Positions 43,110 to 52,250 are shown, counted from the first letter of the stretch. The stretch is DNA of 64,000 nucleotides from an uncultured Roseobacter sp. (GCF_947495025.1 NZ_CANLXG010000002.1:310001-374000); one strand, 5' to 3'. Numbers and translations: made by a program. Notes: generated by a model from the letters alone, not told the origin.

Positions 43110-44159
43110 TTACTTGCCCCAGATAGCCGAATAGGCTTCGCGGTAAGGGCTGTCGGGGTCAAAGGCATTGCTGTCACCCAGCTTGGCCAGACCTTCCTGT
43201 GTCACCAGCGCAGGCGCCGTGACGTATCCGGAACAGGGCTCGCCCTGAATTGCCCGGTTCAGCTCGTCCACGAGCTGCCAGCCCTGCAGATTCAGCGGCT
43301 CGGCCACTGTTATCGCCTGGTATTGCGCGCCGCGGATCCGCTGGAACGCCGCCTCAGAACCATCACCGGCAGAGCCTGCCTTGGGTGATCCCGCGCCCTG
43401 AATGCCGGCTGCGGCAAGCGCCGGACCCATAAAGTCAAAATACAGATCATTGATGGCCAGCGCATGCGTCCAGCTGTCACCGTATTTCTGCAACAGGCTG
43501 GTGGTAAGTGGCCCCATACGTGTGGATGTATCCGCGATCGGCGTGTCCACATACTCCAGAACCGTACCGCCCATCGCTTCAATGGTCTCTTTGATGCGAT
43601 CCGCCTTGTCGATGGCGATCTGATAGGTGCTGTCGGTAAAGATCACCGCGCCCACTTTGTCGCCGCCATCTTCCATCGCCCACTTTGCGGCAACCTCCGA
43701 GACCGTCATCGCATCCGTTGAAACATTTGCGAAAATGCCACCTGGTGCGTCACAGCCGATTTTGGGCCCTGAATGCCATGCAACCATCGGAATGCTTGCC
43801 GCAACCACGCCCTCCAGAGCCGCCTGCTGCTCGACCGCGTCAAATCCGTTGATGATCAGCCCATCCGGCTGCAGCGCCAGCGCCTGCCCGATTGCGGCCG
43901 TACGGCCCTGCACAGAGCCGGCTCCGTCCAGGACACGAACGTCCCACCCGATGGCTTCGGCCGCTTCCTCGACACCGTTGGTCACGCCCAGAATACCGCC
44001 GTTTTTCAGGTCTGCTGCAAGCACGACGATTGTCTTGTCTGGCGCACCGGCCGGGCCGGACGTCGGGCCATCAAAGGCTGTTTCGGCAGATACCGGCATG
44101 CCAAGCCCCGCCATCAGAGCCGTTGCCGCCATCGTGTTCAGGAATGTTCTTTTCAGCAT
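43110..44159 (-). CDS. RbsB-type sugar binding protein (first system)
   Basis: A 349-residue periplasmic binding protein. The ATG at 44159 has GGGAGGAAAC upstream and a signal peptide MLKRTFLNTMAATALMAGLGMPVSAE. The long frame reaching back to 44741 runs antisense to the permease gene and is not used. The mature part has IVVLAADLKNGGILGVTNGVEEAAEAIGWDVRVLDGAGS and GQALALQPDGLIINGFD, typical of cluster B sugar binders. GPKIGCDAPGGIFANVSTDAMTV carries one Cys, and FDFMGPALAAAGIQ lies further on. It belongs with the permease and double ATPase encoded just upstream. Confidence 0.85.
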   Translation of the reverse strand: MLKRTFLNTMAATALMAGLGMPVSAETAFDGPTSGPAGAPDKTIVVLAADLKNGGILGVTNGVEEAAEAIGWDVRVLDGAGSVQGRTAAIGQALALQPDGLIINGFDAVEQQAALEGVVAASIPMVAWHSGPKIGCDAPGGIFANVSTDAMTVSEVAAKWAMEDGGDKVGAVIFTDSTYQIAIDKADRIKETIEAMGGTVLEYVDTPIADTSTRMGPLTTSLLQKYGDSWTHALAINDLYFDFMGPALAAAGIQGAGSPKAGSAGDGSEAAFQRIRGAQYQAITVAEPLNLQGWQLVDELNRAIQGEPCSGYVTAPALVTQEGLAKLGDSNAFDPDSPYREAYSAIWGK

Positions 44160-44185
44160 AGTTTCCTCCCAGAAGCTGAGTAGTT

Positions 44186-45208
44186 TCATTTTTTGGCAGC
44201 GCCTTTCCGGCGCTGTGCGTAGCCCGCGATCCCGATTGCCACGAGCAGGGTCACGCCGTTGAAGAGTGGTTCGACCCAGAATGATCCGCCAAATTGCTGG
44301 ATACCGGAGATACCAACCGCCAAGATCGCAACACCCACGATAGTGCCCCAGACATTGACCCGGCCCGGTTTGATAGTGGTGGACCCCAGAAAGGCTCCGA
44401 CCAGTGCCGGCAGCAGAAATTCGAGACCCACAGAGGCCTGACCAATCCGCAGCTTGGACGCCAGCAGCACACCGGCCAGTGCCGTCATGGTTCCGGACGT
44501 CGCGAAGGCTGCGATCACGTACTTCCGTGTGGGGATGCCATTGAGTTGTGCCGCGCGCTGGTTGGCACCGATCGCATACAGATACCGCCCGACGGGTGTA
44601 TATTCGAGGACGATCCACAGGATCAGCGTGATCGCGATCAGATAATACCCGGTGATCGGAATACCCATAACGAACGTGGTGCTGAGGGCATAAAATCCAT
44701 CCGGCAGCACGCCGACCATCTGCCGGCCACCGGTGTGCCACAACGCGAGCGCATAAAGAACCGTGCCGGTACCCAGTGTTGCAATGAAACTGTCAATCCG
44801 TGCGACCTCGACCAGCAGTCCGTTCAGAAAACCAGACAGCGCGCCGAGCATCAGAACGATTGCCACGGCGATTGGCCAGGGCAGTCCCAGCATTGTCTGC
44901 AGGCTGATAGCGAGGATGTGCCACAGTACGATACCGTATCCTACAGTCAGATCGATACGCCCCGCCGCCATGGGGATCATAGCACCAAGTGACAACAGCG
45001 CGATGATCGCTTTGTCCGATATGATCGCCCTGAGGTTCAGCATTGTCGGGAATGTGTTCGGCAGCAGCACTGAAAACAATACGATCAGCAGCACTGTCAG
45101 AATGACCAGTCCATAGACCGGCAACAGGCGCATAAGACGTCTGCCGGTACTCAGCCCGTTCATTTCCGCGCGTGTCGGCTCGAGTGCACCGGATTCAAGC
45201 GATTGCAT
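44186..45208 (-). CDS. Sugar ABC transporter permease (first system)
   Basis: RbsC-type permease of 340 residues with about eight to ten hydrophobic segments. The motifs are AAGRIDLTVGYGIVLWHILAISL near residue 80, GALSGFLNGLLVEVARIDSFIATLGTGTVLYALALW and AQLNGIPTRKYVIAAFATSGTMTALAGVLLASKLRIG. Its start overlaps the end of the ATPase gene by 14 nt, so translation is coupled. The binding-protein gene starts 26 bp downstream. Confidence 0.87.
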   Translation of the reverse strand: MQSLESGALEPTRAEMNGLSTGRRLMRLLPVYGLVILTVLLIVLFSVLLPNTFPTMLNLRAIISDKAIIALLSLGAMIPMAAGRIDLTVGYGIVLWHILAISLQTMLGLPWPIAVAIVLMLGALSGFLNGLLVEVARIDSFIATLGTGTVLYALALWHTGGRQMVGVLPDGFYALSTTFVMGIPITGYYLIAITLILWIVLEYTPVGRYLYAIGANQRAAQLNGIPTRKYVIAAFATSGTMTALAGVLLASKLRIGQASVGLEFLLPALVGAFLGSTTIKPGRVNVWGTIVGVAILAVGISGIQQFGGSFWVEPLFNGVTLLVAIGIAGYAQRRKGAAKK

Positions 45209-46724
45209 TTGTTTGCTCCTCCCCGGAGGCGATATTCCCGGCCGAAGCCGACTGGATCAGATTTTCAGTTGTCAGACGGCTGCCAGACAGCTCGTCTACA
45301 ATGGTGCCCTGGCTGAACACGATCGCCCGATGGCAGATCGTGGCGATCTCCTCAAAGTCTGTTGAGACCACGAGAATCCCGATGCCCTCGGACAATGCAC
45401 GGTTCAGCAGTGCATAGATTTCTGCCTTGGCGCCGACATCGACACCTGCGGTGGGGTCTTCGCACAACAGCAGCTGCCGTTTCGTCGCAAGCCAGCGGCC
45501 GATCACGACCTTCTGCTGGTTTCCGCCCGACAGGGCTTCGATAGCAAGCGTCGGATCATTGGGCGAAAGCCCCAGATCGTCTCCTATTCTGGAGGCCTGC
45601 TCTGCTTCGCGCGCAGGCATCAGCACACTCAGAAGGCCCCGACCCAGCGCCGCCGGGTTGAGAAAAGTGTTTTCCCGGATCGTGAGATTCATCGCCACCG
45701 ATTCTTCGGTGCGGTCACGCGCCACAAGCCCGATGCCGGATTTCAGTGCCGCCTGCGGGCTTGAGAGATCAGGCGTATCACCGTTGAGCAGGACATCGCC
45801 GCTGTGAGGCTCCAACCCGAACAGGGCGCGTGAGATGGCTTCGTGACCGGCCCCGCGGAGGCCGACCAGACCTACAATCTCATTGCGTTTAAGAGTAAAG
45901 GACAATGGTCCTACCGGACCAACGCCTAAATTCTGCAACTCCAGAACAGCGCGACCGGGGGCTTCCTCTGATTTGAGCGTCGCACGCGTTTTGCGACCGA
46001 CAATCTTCTGAACCAGCTCTTCGGGCGTTGTATGCGCGATGCTGCGCACGCCGACCATCGCACCGTCGCGAAGCACGGCAACCCGATCTGCGATCTGGAA
46101 AATCTCGTCGAGCCGATGGCTGACGTAGATCATGCCAACACCGCGTTCCCGCAACGGGCGCAGTGCTTCGAAAAGACGGCCAACCTCATCGGCCGGCAAA
46201 GACGCAGTCGGCTCGTCAAGCACCAGGAATTCGCTGTCAACGGCCAGCGCCCGCGCGATAGCGACCAGCGATTTCTCGGTGCGGGTCAGATCCTCGACCC
46301 GCGTAGTCGGGTCAAATGTGCAATCCACTTTGCGCAGCGCATCCGCAGCAAAAACCTCGACTTCGGACCAGCGGATCATACCGCCCTTTCGGGCATACCC
46401 AAGCGCAAGAGCAATGTTCTCGGCAACCGTCATCCATTCGATCAGACCCAGGTCCTGGTGAATGAAGGCAACCTTCTGACGTTCTCCGAAACCGGCAGGT
46501 CTGTGGATGTAGGGCGAACCATCGATCAGCACCTGACCACCGTCCGGTGCATGGATACCACCCAGCACCTTGATCAGCGTGGACTTGCCTGCGCCGTTCT
46601 CGCCAAGCAGCGCCACGATCTCGCCGCGTCCCACCGACAATGACACATCGCGGAGCGCATAAGTGCCGCCAAAATGCTTGTCGATGCTGTCAAAGAACAG
46701 ACCCTGCTGCAGGTGCTCTGCCAT
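45195..46724 (-). CDS. Sugar ABC transporter double-domain ATPase (RbsA-type)
   Basis: A 509-residue RbsA-type ATPase with two nucleotide-binding domains. The first domain has Walker A ([16 protein letters not shown]), signature-region VEDLTRTEKSLVAIARAL and Walker B (FLVLDEPTASL). The second has the degenerate Walker A VGLRGAGHEAISRALFG, normal for this family, then EALSGGNQQKVVIGRWLA and LLCEDPTAGVDVG. The ATG at 46724 has GGGGAGG just upstream; the frame extending to 46940 crosses the operators and is rejected. It is the first gene of the 10-kb minus-strand unit. It is divergent from a GntR/IdnR-type LacI gene with two operator copies in the gap. Confidence 0.88.
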   Translation of the reverse strand: MAEHLQQGLFFDSIDKHFGGTYALRDVSLSVGRGEIVALLGENGAGKSTLIKVLGGIHAPDGGQVLIDGSPYIHRPAGFGERQKVAFIHQDLGLIEWMTVAENIALALGYARKGGMIRWSEVEVFAADALRKVDCTFDPTTRVEDLTRTEKSLVAIARALAVDSEFLVLDEPTASLPADEVGRLFEALRPLRERGVGMIYVSHRLDEIFQIADRVAVLRDGAMVGVRSIAHTTPEELVQKIVGRKTRATLKSEEAPGRAVLELQNLGVGPVGPLSFTLKRNEIVGLVGLRGAGHEAISRALFGLEPHSGDVLLNGDTPDLSSPQAALKSGIGLVARDRTEESVAMNLTIRENTFLNPAALGRGLLSVLMPAREAEQASRIGDDLGLSPNDPTLAIEALSGGNQQKVVIGRWLATKRQLLLCEDPTAGVDVGAKAEIYALLNRALSEGIGILVVSTDFEEIATICHRAIVFSQGTIVDELSGSRLTTENLIQSASAGNIASGEEQTNAIA

Positions 46725-46785
46725 GTTTCCTCCCCATGCGGCAACCGCCGCACCTTTCGCTACAGGAGGCTTGATGAAAATCCGC

Positions 46786-46797
46786 GTTACCCGTAAC
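46786..46797. promoter_or_regulatory. GntR/IdnR-like operator 1
   Basis: GTTACCCGTAAC, a near-perfect 12-bp palindrome (one central mismatch) inside CGTTACCCGTAACG. It lies 62 bp upstream of the ABC ATPase gene. It closely resembles the E. coli GntR/IdnR operator core (GTTACC-GTAAC). Confidence 0.72.
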
Positions 46798-46842
46798 GTA
46801 TCTCCATCGTCGTTCTGAAGCACAGGGCAAGTCAAGAAAAAA

Positions 46843-46854
46843 GTTACCGGTAAC
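46843..46854. promoter_or_regulatory. GntR/IdnR-like operator 2
   Basis: GTTACCGGTAAC, a perfect 12-bp palindrome ending 15 bp before the ATG of the LacI gene at 46870. Its position would block the regulator's own ribosome/promoter region, suggesting autorepression. Its spacing to operator 1 is 57 bp. Confidence 0.75.
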
Positions 46855-46869
46855 GTAACCAGAGGGCAG

Positions 46870-47901
46870 ATGGCAGATAAACCAAACAAAAACAATAAAG
46901 TAAGCCTTGCAGAGGTAGCCAGGGCAGCAGGCGTTTCCAAGATGACCGCAAGTCGTGTGCTTCGAAGTGAAGGCGGTTACTCTGAAAAGACCCGGGTCAG
47001 AGTGATGACCCAGGTAGACCAGCTCGGGTACCTGCCGAATCGTCTTGCGACCGTTTTTGCAGGTGACCAGTCATCGACATTTATCGGCGTTTCGATCCCC
47101 GATCTGGGCAACGAGGTCTTTGCTCAGGTTCTGGAGGCGATCGACCGCAAGCTGGGCAGTTTCGGACACCAGACTGTGCTGGGCCTGACCCAGCACACAC
47201 ACGAAGAAGAAGAGAACTGGATCCGCACAGTTCTGTCCTGGCAGCCAGCCGGACTGATCCTCACAGGCCGCTACCATTCAGTGCGCGCGCTTGAGATGCT
47301 GCGCAATGCCGGTATCCCGATCGTCGAGATCTGGGACCTGAATTCCAGCCCGCTCGACATGAGCGTCGGGATCAATCACTTTGACTGCGGCTTTGAGATG
47401 GGGCGTTTTCTGATCGGTTGCGGGTATCGGTCGCTGGGCTTTGTCGGCACCTCCCACGATACTGCCAATGCTGCGACAGCCCGTCTGGAAGGGTTTACAA
47501 AGGCAGTCGAGGATGGTGGCGGACAGGTTGTGCGCCAGCTTTGCCTGCACGATACCGCCGGCTTTTATCCCGGGTTTTACGGCACCGAACAGCTGCTGGC
47601 AGCACAGCGCGATATCGAGTGCATCTTTTACCAGAACGATTCAATGGCCTTCGGTGGACTTCAGTACTGCGAACAGCGCGGTATGCGCGTGCCCGAGGAC
47701 ATCGGAATCGCCGGCTGGGGAGATCTGCCTGTCGCCTCAGTACTCAGAAAGCGGCTGACTTCGATGCATGTTCCACATCTGAAGCTGGGGCAGGCCGCCG
47801 CAGAACTGATGATAGCCCGCCTGTCCGGCGAGCCTGTCGCCAACACGCGCGATATCGGCTATCGGCTCATTCCCGGCTCAACCGTGCTTCAGCGCCGGTA
47901 A
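46870..47901 (+). CDS. LacI-family regulator, GntR/IdnR-like
   Basis: A 343-residue LacI protein. The HTH/hinge is at about residues 10-65 (VSLAEVARAAGVSKMTASRVLRSEGGYSEKTRVRVMTQVDQLGYLPNRLA) and the effector domain ends IGYRLIPGSTVLQRR, much like GntR/IdnR. Paralogue of the regulator at 36528-37535. Three copies of a GntR-type operator (46786, 46843, 53571) put the dual-ABC operon, its own gene and the idonate genes under one regulator by inference. It ends 13 bp inside the convergent PEP mutase-family gene, so the two 3' ends overlap. Confidence 0.86.
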   Translation: MADKPNKNNKVSLAEVARAAGVSKMTASRVLRSEGGYSEKTRVRVMTQVDQLGYLPNRLATVFAGDQSSTFIGVSIPDLGNEVFAQVLEAIDRKLGSFGHQTVLGLTQHTHEEEENWIRTVLSWQPAGLILTGRYHSVRALEMLRNAGIPIVEIWDLNSSPLDMSVGINHFDCGFEMGRFLIGCGYRSLGFVGTSHDTANAATARLEGFTKAVEDGGGQVVRQLCLHDTAGFYPGFYGTEQLLAAQRDIECIFYQNDSMAFGGLQYCEQRGMRVPEDIGIAGWGDLPVASVLRKRLTSMHVPHLKLGQAAAELMIARLSGEPVANTRDIGYRLIPGSTVLQRR

Positions 47902-48806
47902 CGGTCCTCGGCCCGATAGTAGTCTTCGAACCCGACGCGCCGGCGCAGTTCGTCAAAGGGCATCAGGCCGCCTGTGTGGTCCCTGCCTGCTTTCAGATGT
48001 TCCAGAGTGGTACACATCGCCTGCATAGCCGCCGAAAGACAGGCAAGCGGATACGCCGCAATCGCAAACCCCATGTCCTCCAGTTCGGCCGGTGGCAGGA
48101 TGGGTGTCTGACCGCCTTCAAGCATGTTGGCAACAGCCGGAACCGGCACCTCGGCACAGATCGTCCGCATTTCCTCTTTGCTGAAAGGCTCTTCGACAAA
48201 GACGATATCCGCTCCCAGTTCCGCGAACATCTGCGCTCTTGCGATAGCTTCGGATAAACCGTGGTCGCGGCGCGCATCGGTGCGTGCCTTGATCAGGATA
48301 TCTGCGCGCCCGCGGGCGGTTACAGCCGCACGGATACGGTCAGATGCTTCTTCCCGGTCGACTACGGCTTTGCGGGCTGTATGCCCGCAGCGCTTCGGGG
48401 AGAGCTGGTCTTCGATCATCACGCCGGCGCATCCTGCCCGTGCGAACCCCTCGACGGTTCGCTCAACGTTCATTGGGTTGCCGTACCCTGTGTCGCCATC
48501 AACCATCATCGGCACGGATATGCCTTCCATCACGTTGCGCGCCTGATCCAGCACTTCGCTGTAACTCATCAGCCCGACATCCGGCGCACCTATACGGCTG
48601 ACAGACGCTGAAAACCCGGACAGGAACGTCAGATCAAAACCACACTGTTCAATCAGACGCGCGGATATCCCGTCGAAGCAGCAGGGCATCATGATCATTC
48701 GATCCTGTGCAAGCAATGTGCGCAGGCGGTCCGCCTGCCGGTTCGGCAGCTGTTCGGTCAATGTGTTATTCCCATTTTTCTGGCCCGGTACCTTCTCCGA
48801 TACCAC
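47889..48806 (-). CDS. Isocitrate lyase/PEP mutase-family enzyme
   Basis: A TIM-barrel C-C or P-C bond enzyme of about 305 residues. Metal/substrate motifs are VDGDTGYGNPMNVERTV (Asp pair) and IEDQLSPKRCGH, whose Cys corresponds to the catalytic residue of lyases. Then follow ILIKARTDARRDHGLSEAIARA and VEEPFS. The KRCGH motif favours a lyase (oxaloacetate decarboxylase, methylisocitrate or dimethylmalate lyase type) over a phosphonate mutase. The start is uncertain: the longest frame begins at a GTG without a ribosome-binding site, and a TTG 15 codons later is an alternative. It overlaps the convergent LacI gene by 13 bp. Confidence 0.75.
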   Translation of the reverse strand: MVSEKVPGQKNGNNTLTEQLPNRQADRLRTLLAQDRMIMMPCCFDGISARLIEQCGFDLTFLSGFSASVSRIGAPDVGLMSYSEVLDQARNVMEGISVPMMVDGDTGYGNPMNVERTVEGFARAGCAGVMIEDQLSPKRCGHTARKAVVDREEASDRIRAAVTARGRADILIKARTDARRDHGLSEAIARAQMFAELGADIVFVEEPFSKEEMRTICAEVPVPAVANMLEGGQTPILPPAELEDMGFAIAAYPLACLSAAMQAMCTTLEHLKAGRDHTGGLMPFDELRRRVGFEDYYRAEDRYRR

Positions 48807-48940
48807 CGGACGAGGTGACCGTGCAGATCCTGACAGCTTTTTAGCCTCCTGTCAGCGCCGGGCGAAATGGCCCGCATCCCCGCTTTACATTCTGAGGGGT
48901 TCTGGCCGACAGTTTACCGGCAACAGCACCGGGTTTCTGC

Positions 48941-50410
48941 ATGTATCTTTCACCGGACACGCCCCTGCCAAAAGGGATTACAGCACCGCACTACATGCCC
49001 GAAGCACATGGGACGGGCATCGTGCACTTCGGACCCGGCGCGTTTCATCGCGCACATCAGGCTGTCTATACAGATGACGTTCTGTCCCGTCACGGCGGCG
49101 ACTGGCGGATCTGCGGTGTCAGTCTGCAAAGCACCTCTGGTGCTGACGCACTGAACCGGCAAGGCGGGCGTTATTGCCTGACTGTTCCGGGAAACAGCGG
49201 GCCAGACCGGCGGATTATTGGCAGCATTTCCGGCGCGCTGGCCGCGTCACGCGGGATCGGGCCGGTGCTCGATCTGCTGGCAGCTGAATCCACACGTATC
49301 GTCAGTATGACAGTGACCGAAAAAGCCTATGGCATCAGGCGCGACACCGGCGCGGTGGATATTTCGCACCCGGCAATCGCGGCGGACCTTGCAAACCCGC
49401 TGGAACCTGCGGGTGTGGTCGGCATCATCGTCGCCGGCCTCGGAAAACGCAGGCTTGCCGGTCTGCCGCCCTTTACTGTTCTGTGCTGTGACAACCTTCC
49501 TGACAACGGCTCTCTGCTCCGCACCGGCGTTCTGGACTTTGCACAGCGAACCGATCCGGATCTTGCTGTCTGGATCGCAGAGAACGTGGGATTTCCATCT
49601 ACCATGGTTGATCGCATCACACCGGCCGCGACACCGGAACTCGGTGCAGATGTGGCCTCGGCACTCGGTGTCAGAGATGAAGCAGCAGTCGAAACCGAAC
49701 CTTTCACTCAGTGGGTAATAGAAGACAAGTTCTGTAACGGGCGCCCCCGTTGGGAAGACGCAGGCGTATTATTTGTGCCCGATGTTGCGCCCTATGAAAA
49801 AATGAAGCTCAGGATGCTCAACGGCGCTCATTCACTCATCGCCTACACCGGTGTTCTGATAGGGCGGGCCTTTGTCAGGGATGTTATGGCGGATCCTGTT
49901 CTGCGGCGCCTGGCGGTGTCGCACATGGACGCTGCTGCCCGTACGCTGCCCCGGCTTGCAGCGATGGAGACCGGGGAATACGCCCGCGCGCTGACCGCAC
50001 GCTTTGCCAATCCGGCCATCGCGCACGAAACACGGCAGATTGCGATGGATGGCAGTCAGAAAATGACGCAGCGGATTTTCCAGCCTGCTTCAGAAGCACT
50101 GGATGCAGGTGAAACGCCCGGCACATACGCTGTCGCAACCGCAGCCTGGATGCGATTTTGTGCCGGTCAGATCAATGGCGCGCGATACGCCCTGCGCGAC
50201 CCGCTGGAGACCGATATCCGCTCCATTTTCGACCGCGCGCAGGGAAGTGCCGGCCGTATCTTTGATGGGTTTTCCATCCTGCCCGGCGTCGTGCCCCGAA
50301 GCCTGAGTGAAAGGCCCGCGTGGAGACGAGCCGTGACGGAACACCTGTCCGACTTTCTGAACTGTAAAACCTCTGCAGCTTTTTACGACGCGCTCGCCCA
50401 TAAGGCCTGA
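48941..50410 (+). CDS. Mannitol/fructuronate dehydrogenase-family oxidoreductase
   Basis: A 489-residue NAD-dependent polyol/uronate dehydrogenase of the long-chain mannitol dehydrogenase family. The N-terminal Rossmann segment is GIVHFGPGAFHRAHQAVYTDDVL. The central CDNLPDNGSLLRTGVLDFA follows, then the catalytic Lys-Asn-His signature in YEKMKLRMLNGAHSLIAYTG (about residues 285-305). Members oxidise mannitol, arabinitol or fructuronate. The neighbourhood (idonate/gluconate genes, PEP mutase-family gene) favours a sugar acid or hexitol. No strong ribosome-binding site is seen before the ATG. Confidence 0.84.
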   Translation: MYLSPDTPLPKGITAPHYMPEAHGTGIVHFGPGAFHRAHQAVYTDDVLSRHGGDWRICGVSLQSTSGADALNRQGGRYCLTVPGNSGPDRRIIGSISGALAASRGIGPVLDLLAAESTRIVSMTVTEKAYGIRRDTGAVDISHPAIAADLANPLEPAGVVGIIVAGLGKRRLAGLPPFTVLCCDNLPDNGSLLRTGVLDFAQRTDPDLAVWIAENVGFPSTMVDRITPAATPELGADVASALGVRDEAAVETEPFTQWVIEDKFCNGRPRWEDAGVLFVPDVAPYEKMKLRMLNGAHSLIAYTGVLIGRAFVRDVMADPVLRRLAVSHMDAAARTLPRLAAMETGEYARALTARFANPAIAHETRQIAMDGSQKMTQRIFQPASEALDAGETPGTYAVATAAWMRFCAGQINGARYALRDPLETDIRSIFDRAQGSAGRIFDGFSILPGVVPRSLSERPAWRRAVTEHLSDFLNCKTSAAFYDALAHKA

Positions 50411-50483
50411 TGCCCCTCACCAGCAGTCGTTCTGCGTATCTGTTACGCTTCTGACAAACGATTTCCGGGCAGAACCCGGCAGC

Positions 50484-51389
50484 CTAGTAAACCGCCCGCC
50501 CCAGCTCAGAACGGAAAAAATCCAGCGTGGCCCGGACTTTGTGTGGCAGGTACGCCCGGCTGGGATAGAGCGCCCAGGCCCCGGTGGAAAACCCGGTCGC
50601 TGCACAGCGGTACTGCGGGAAAAGCTCTGTAAGTCGTCCTTTCGCCAGATCCTGTGTGACAAGCCAGTCCGGAAGCAATGCAGGCCCAAGCCCGTCAAGC
50701 GCCGCCGCCCTCAGCGCCAGCGCACTGGGTGTGAGAAACCATCCGGTCACCGGCACCCGTGTTTCTTCGCCGCTCTGGTCCCGGAATATCCACCGATCGC
50801 GAAACTCCGGCAGGGCCGAGCGCAGGCACTCTGTCGCAGCCAGTTCAGCCGGTTTTTCCGGGCACCGGTGCTTTGCAATCCAGTCAGGCGATGCGCAGAC
50901 AAGGTAACGTGTATCCATCAGCCGCGTACTGATCAGGTCACCGTGCGGGGCCTCGGCCAGTCGGATCGCCAGATCGATGCCCTGCGCCACCAGATCGGCA
51001 TTCGCATCCTCGACGATCAGTTCCAGCGTAATACCGGGAAACCGCTGCCGAAACGTGGCAAGCAACGGCGTGATGCAAACCTGCGCGAAAGCTACCGAGG
51101 CTGTCAGCCGCAACAAACCACTGGGCTCACGACTGTCGGCACCGACCTCTTCTGCAGCCATGTCCAGTTCGTCCAGCAGTGGGACGATGCGCTCCAGATA
51201 GAGAGCGCCGGCGTCCGTGAGCGCAAGCCGCCGGGTGGTCCGCTGGAAAAGACGAAAGCCAAGGCGTGCCTCTGCAGATGCCACAACCCGCGACACAGCG
51301 GAAGGATCAAGCGATTGCGCCCTTGCCGCCGCCGCGAAACTGCCGAGCCTTGCGACCAGAGCCACTGTTCTGAGAGCGTCAGTATCCAT
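50484..51389 (-). CDS. LysR-family transcriptional regulator (divergent from SDR)
   Basis: A 301-residue LysR regulator. The N-terminal HTH is MDTDALRTVALVARLGSFAAAARAQSLDPSAVSRVVASAEARLGFRLFQRTTRRLALTDAG. The substrate-binding domain starts at about residue 92 (GLLRLTASVAFAQVCITPLLATF) and ends FFRSELGRAVY. The subgroup with FQRTTRRLALTDAG often controls adjacent oxidoreductases. It is transcribed away from the SDR gene at 51486; the 96-bp gap holds two identical 11-bp repeats that are probable binding sites. Confidence 0.85.
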   Translation of the reverse strand: MDTDALRTVALVARLGSFAAAARAQSLDPSAVSRVVASAEARLGFRLFQRTTRRLALTDAGALYLERIVPLLDELDMAAEEVGADSREPSGLLRLTASVAFAQVCITPLLATFRQRFPGITLELIVEDANADLVAQGIDLAIRLAEAPHGDLISTRLMDTRYLVCASPDWIAKHRCPEKPAELAATECLRSALPEFRDRWIFRDQSGEETRVPVTGWFLTPSALALRAAALDGLGPALLPDWLVTQDLAKGRLTELFPQYRCAATGFSTGAWALYPSRAYLPHKVRATLDFFRSELGRAVY

Positions 51390-51409
51390 TCATGCGGTTT
51401 TTACATGAG

Positions 51410-51443
51410 TATCATGAAAATTGAACTGTTTTTATCATGAAAA
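51410..51443. promoter_or_regulatory. Paired 11-bp direct repeats in the LysR/SDR control region
   Basis: TATCATGAAAA occurs twice (51410-51420 and 51433-51443), starts spaced by 23 bp, about two helical turns. A looser relative, TACATGAG, precedes them at 51402. Repeats on one face of the helix fit the binding of a LysR tetramer. Assignment to the adjacent regulator is inferred. Confidence 0.55.
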
Positions 51444-51485
51444 GACGCATGTATCTCCCTGTTCTCAGTCAAAGGAGAACCGGGC

Positions 51486-52250
51486 ATGAACTTTTACGAA
51501 AAAACCGTTGTCATCACCGGTGCCAGCCGGGGGATAGGTGCAGCCACCGCTGAGCATTTTGCCGCCGCTGGTGCCCACGTCGTTCTGGCGGCCAGAAGAC
51601 CCCGCGAAACAGCGCAACTTGCCGAACGGATCAAAGATGCAGGTGGAGTCGCTGAGGCCGTGACCTGTGATGTCAGTCGCTATGACGATGTCGCTGCACT
51701 TGCCCGGCATGCACAGTCCGTGAACGGAAGGACAGACCTCTGGATCAGCAATGCCGGACTGATCGACCCCATCGCACGGATCGCGGACAGCGACCCTTCG
51801 GCATGGTCATATGTTGCAGATGTAAATCTGAAGGGTGTCTACTTTGGGCTGCGCGCGGCGCTGCCCGGTATGATAAACGCCGGCGGAGGCACTTTTGTGC
51901 ATATCAGTTCGGGCGCCGCGACCAGTGCTCTCGAAGGGTGGAGTCATTATTGCGCAACAAAGGCAGCCGTACTGTCCCTTACCCGCGTCGCGGACCGCGA
52001 GTATCGGGACAAAGGCATCCGGGTAATCGGACTGTCTCCGGGAACGGTTGCCACTGCGATGCAGAAGACAATCAGTGCATCCGGGATCAACCCGGTCAGC
52101 AAGCTGGACTGGAGCGCCCACATCACGCCACAGGACGTCGCCCGGGCTGTTGCATGGGCGGCAAACCCTGCAGCGGATGCGTGGCTGGGGCAGGACTTTT
52201 CGCTCAAAAGTGCCGAAGGTCGCGCTATTGCCGGTCTTCCGCCGCTGTAG
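51486..52250 (+). CDS. Short-chain dehydrogenase/reductase
   Basis: A classical SDR of 254 residues. It has the cofactor motif TGASRGIGAATAEHF, the ARRPR segment after the second strand that points to NADP, NAG in ISNAGLIDPI, and the catalytic Ser-Tyr-Lys set in HISSGAATSALEGWSHYCATKAAVLSLTR. AAAGGAG lies upstream of the ATG. It is the only gene on the target side of the LysR regulator and is convergent with gntK, 20 bp apart. The substrate is unknown; the region suggests a sugar or sugar acid, but SDRs are too versatile to say. Confidence 0.84.
   Translation: MNFYEKTVVITGASRGIGAATAEHFAAAGAHVVLAARRPRETAQLAERIKDAGGVAEAVTCDVSRYDDVAALARHAQSVNGRTDLWISNAGLIDPIARIADSDPSAWSYVADVNLKGVYFGLRAALPGMINAGGGTFVHISSGAATSALEGWSHYCATKAAVLSLTRVADREYRDKGIRVIGLSPGTVATAMQKTISASGINPVSKLDWSAHITPQDVARAVAWAANPAADAWLGQDFSLKSAEGRAIAGLPPL

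Noticed and set aside
43110..44741. 543-codon frame extending the RbsB-type binding protein
   Set aside because: The first part is antisense/out of frame with the permease gene; the ATG at 44159 has a strong ribosome-binding site and signal peptide.
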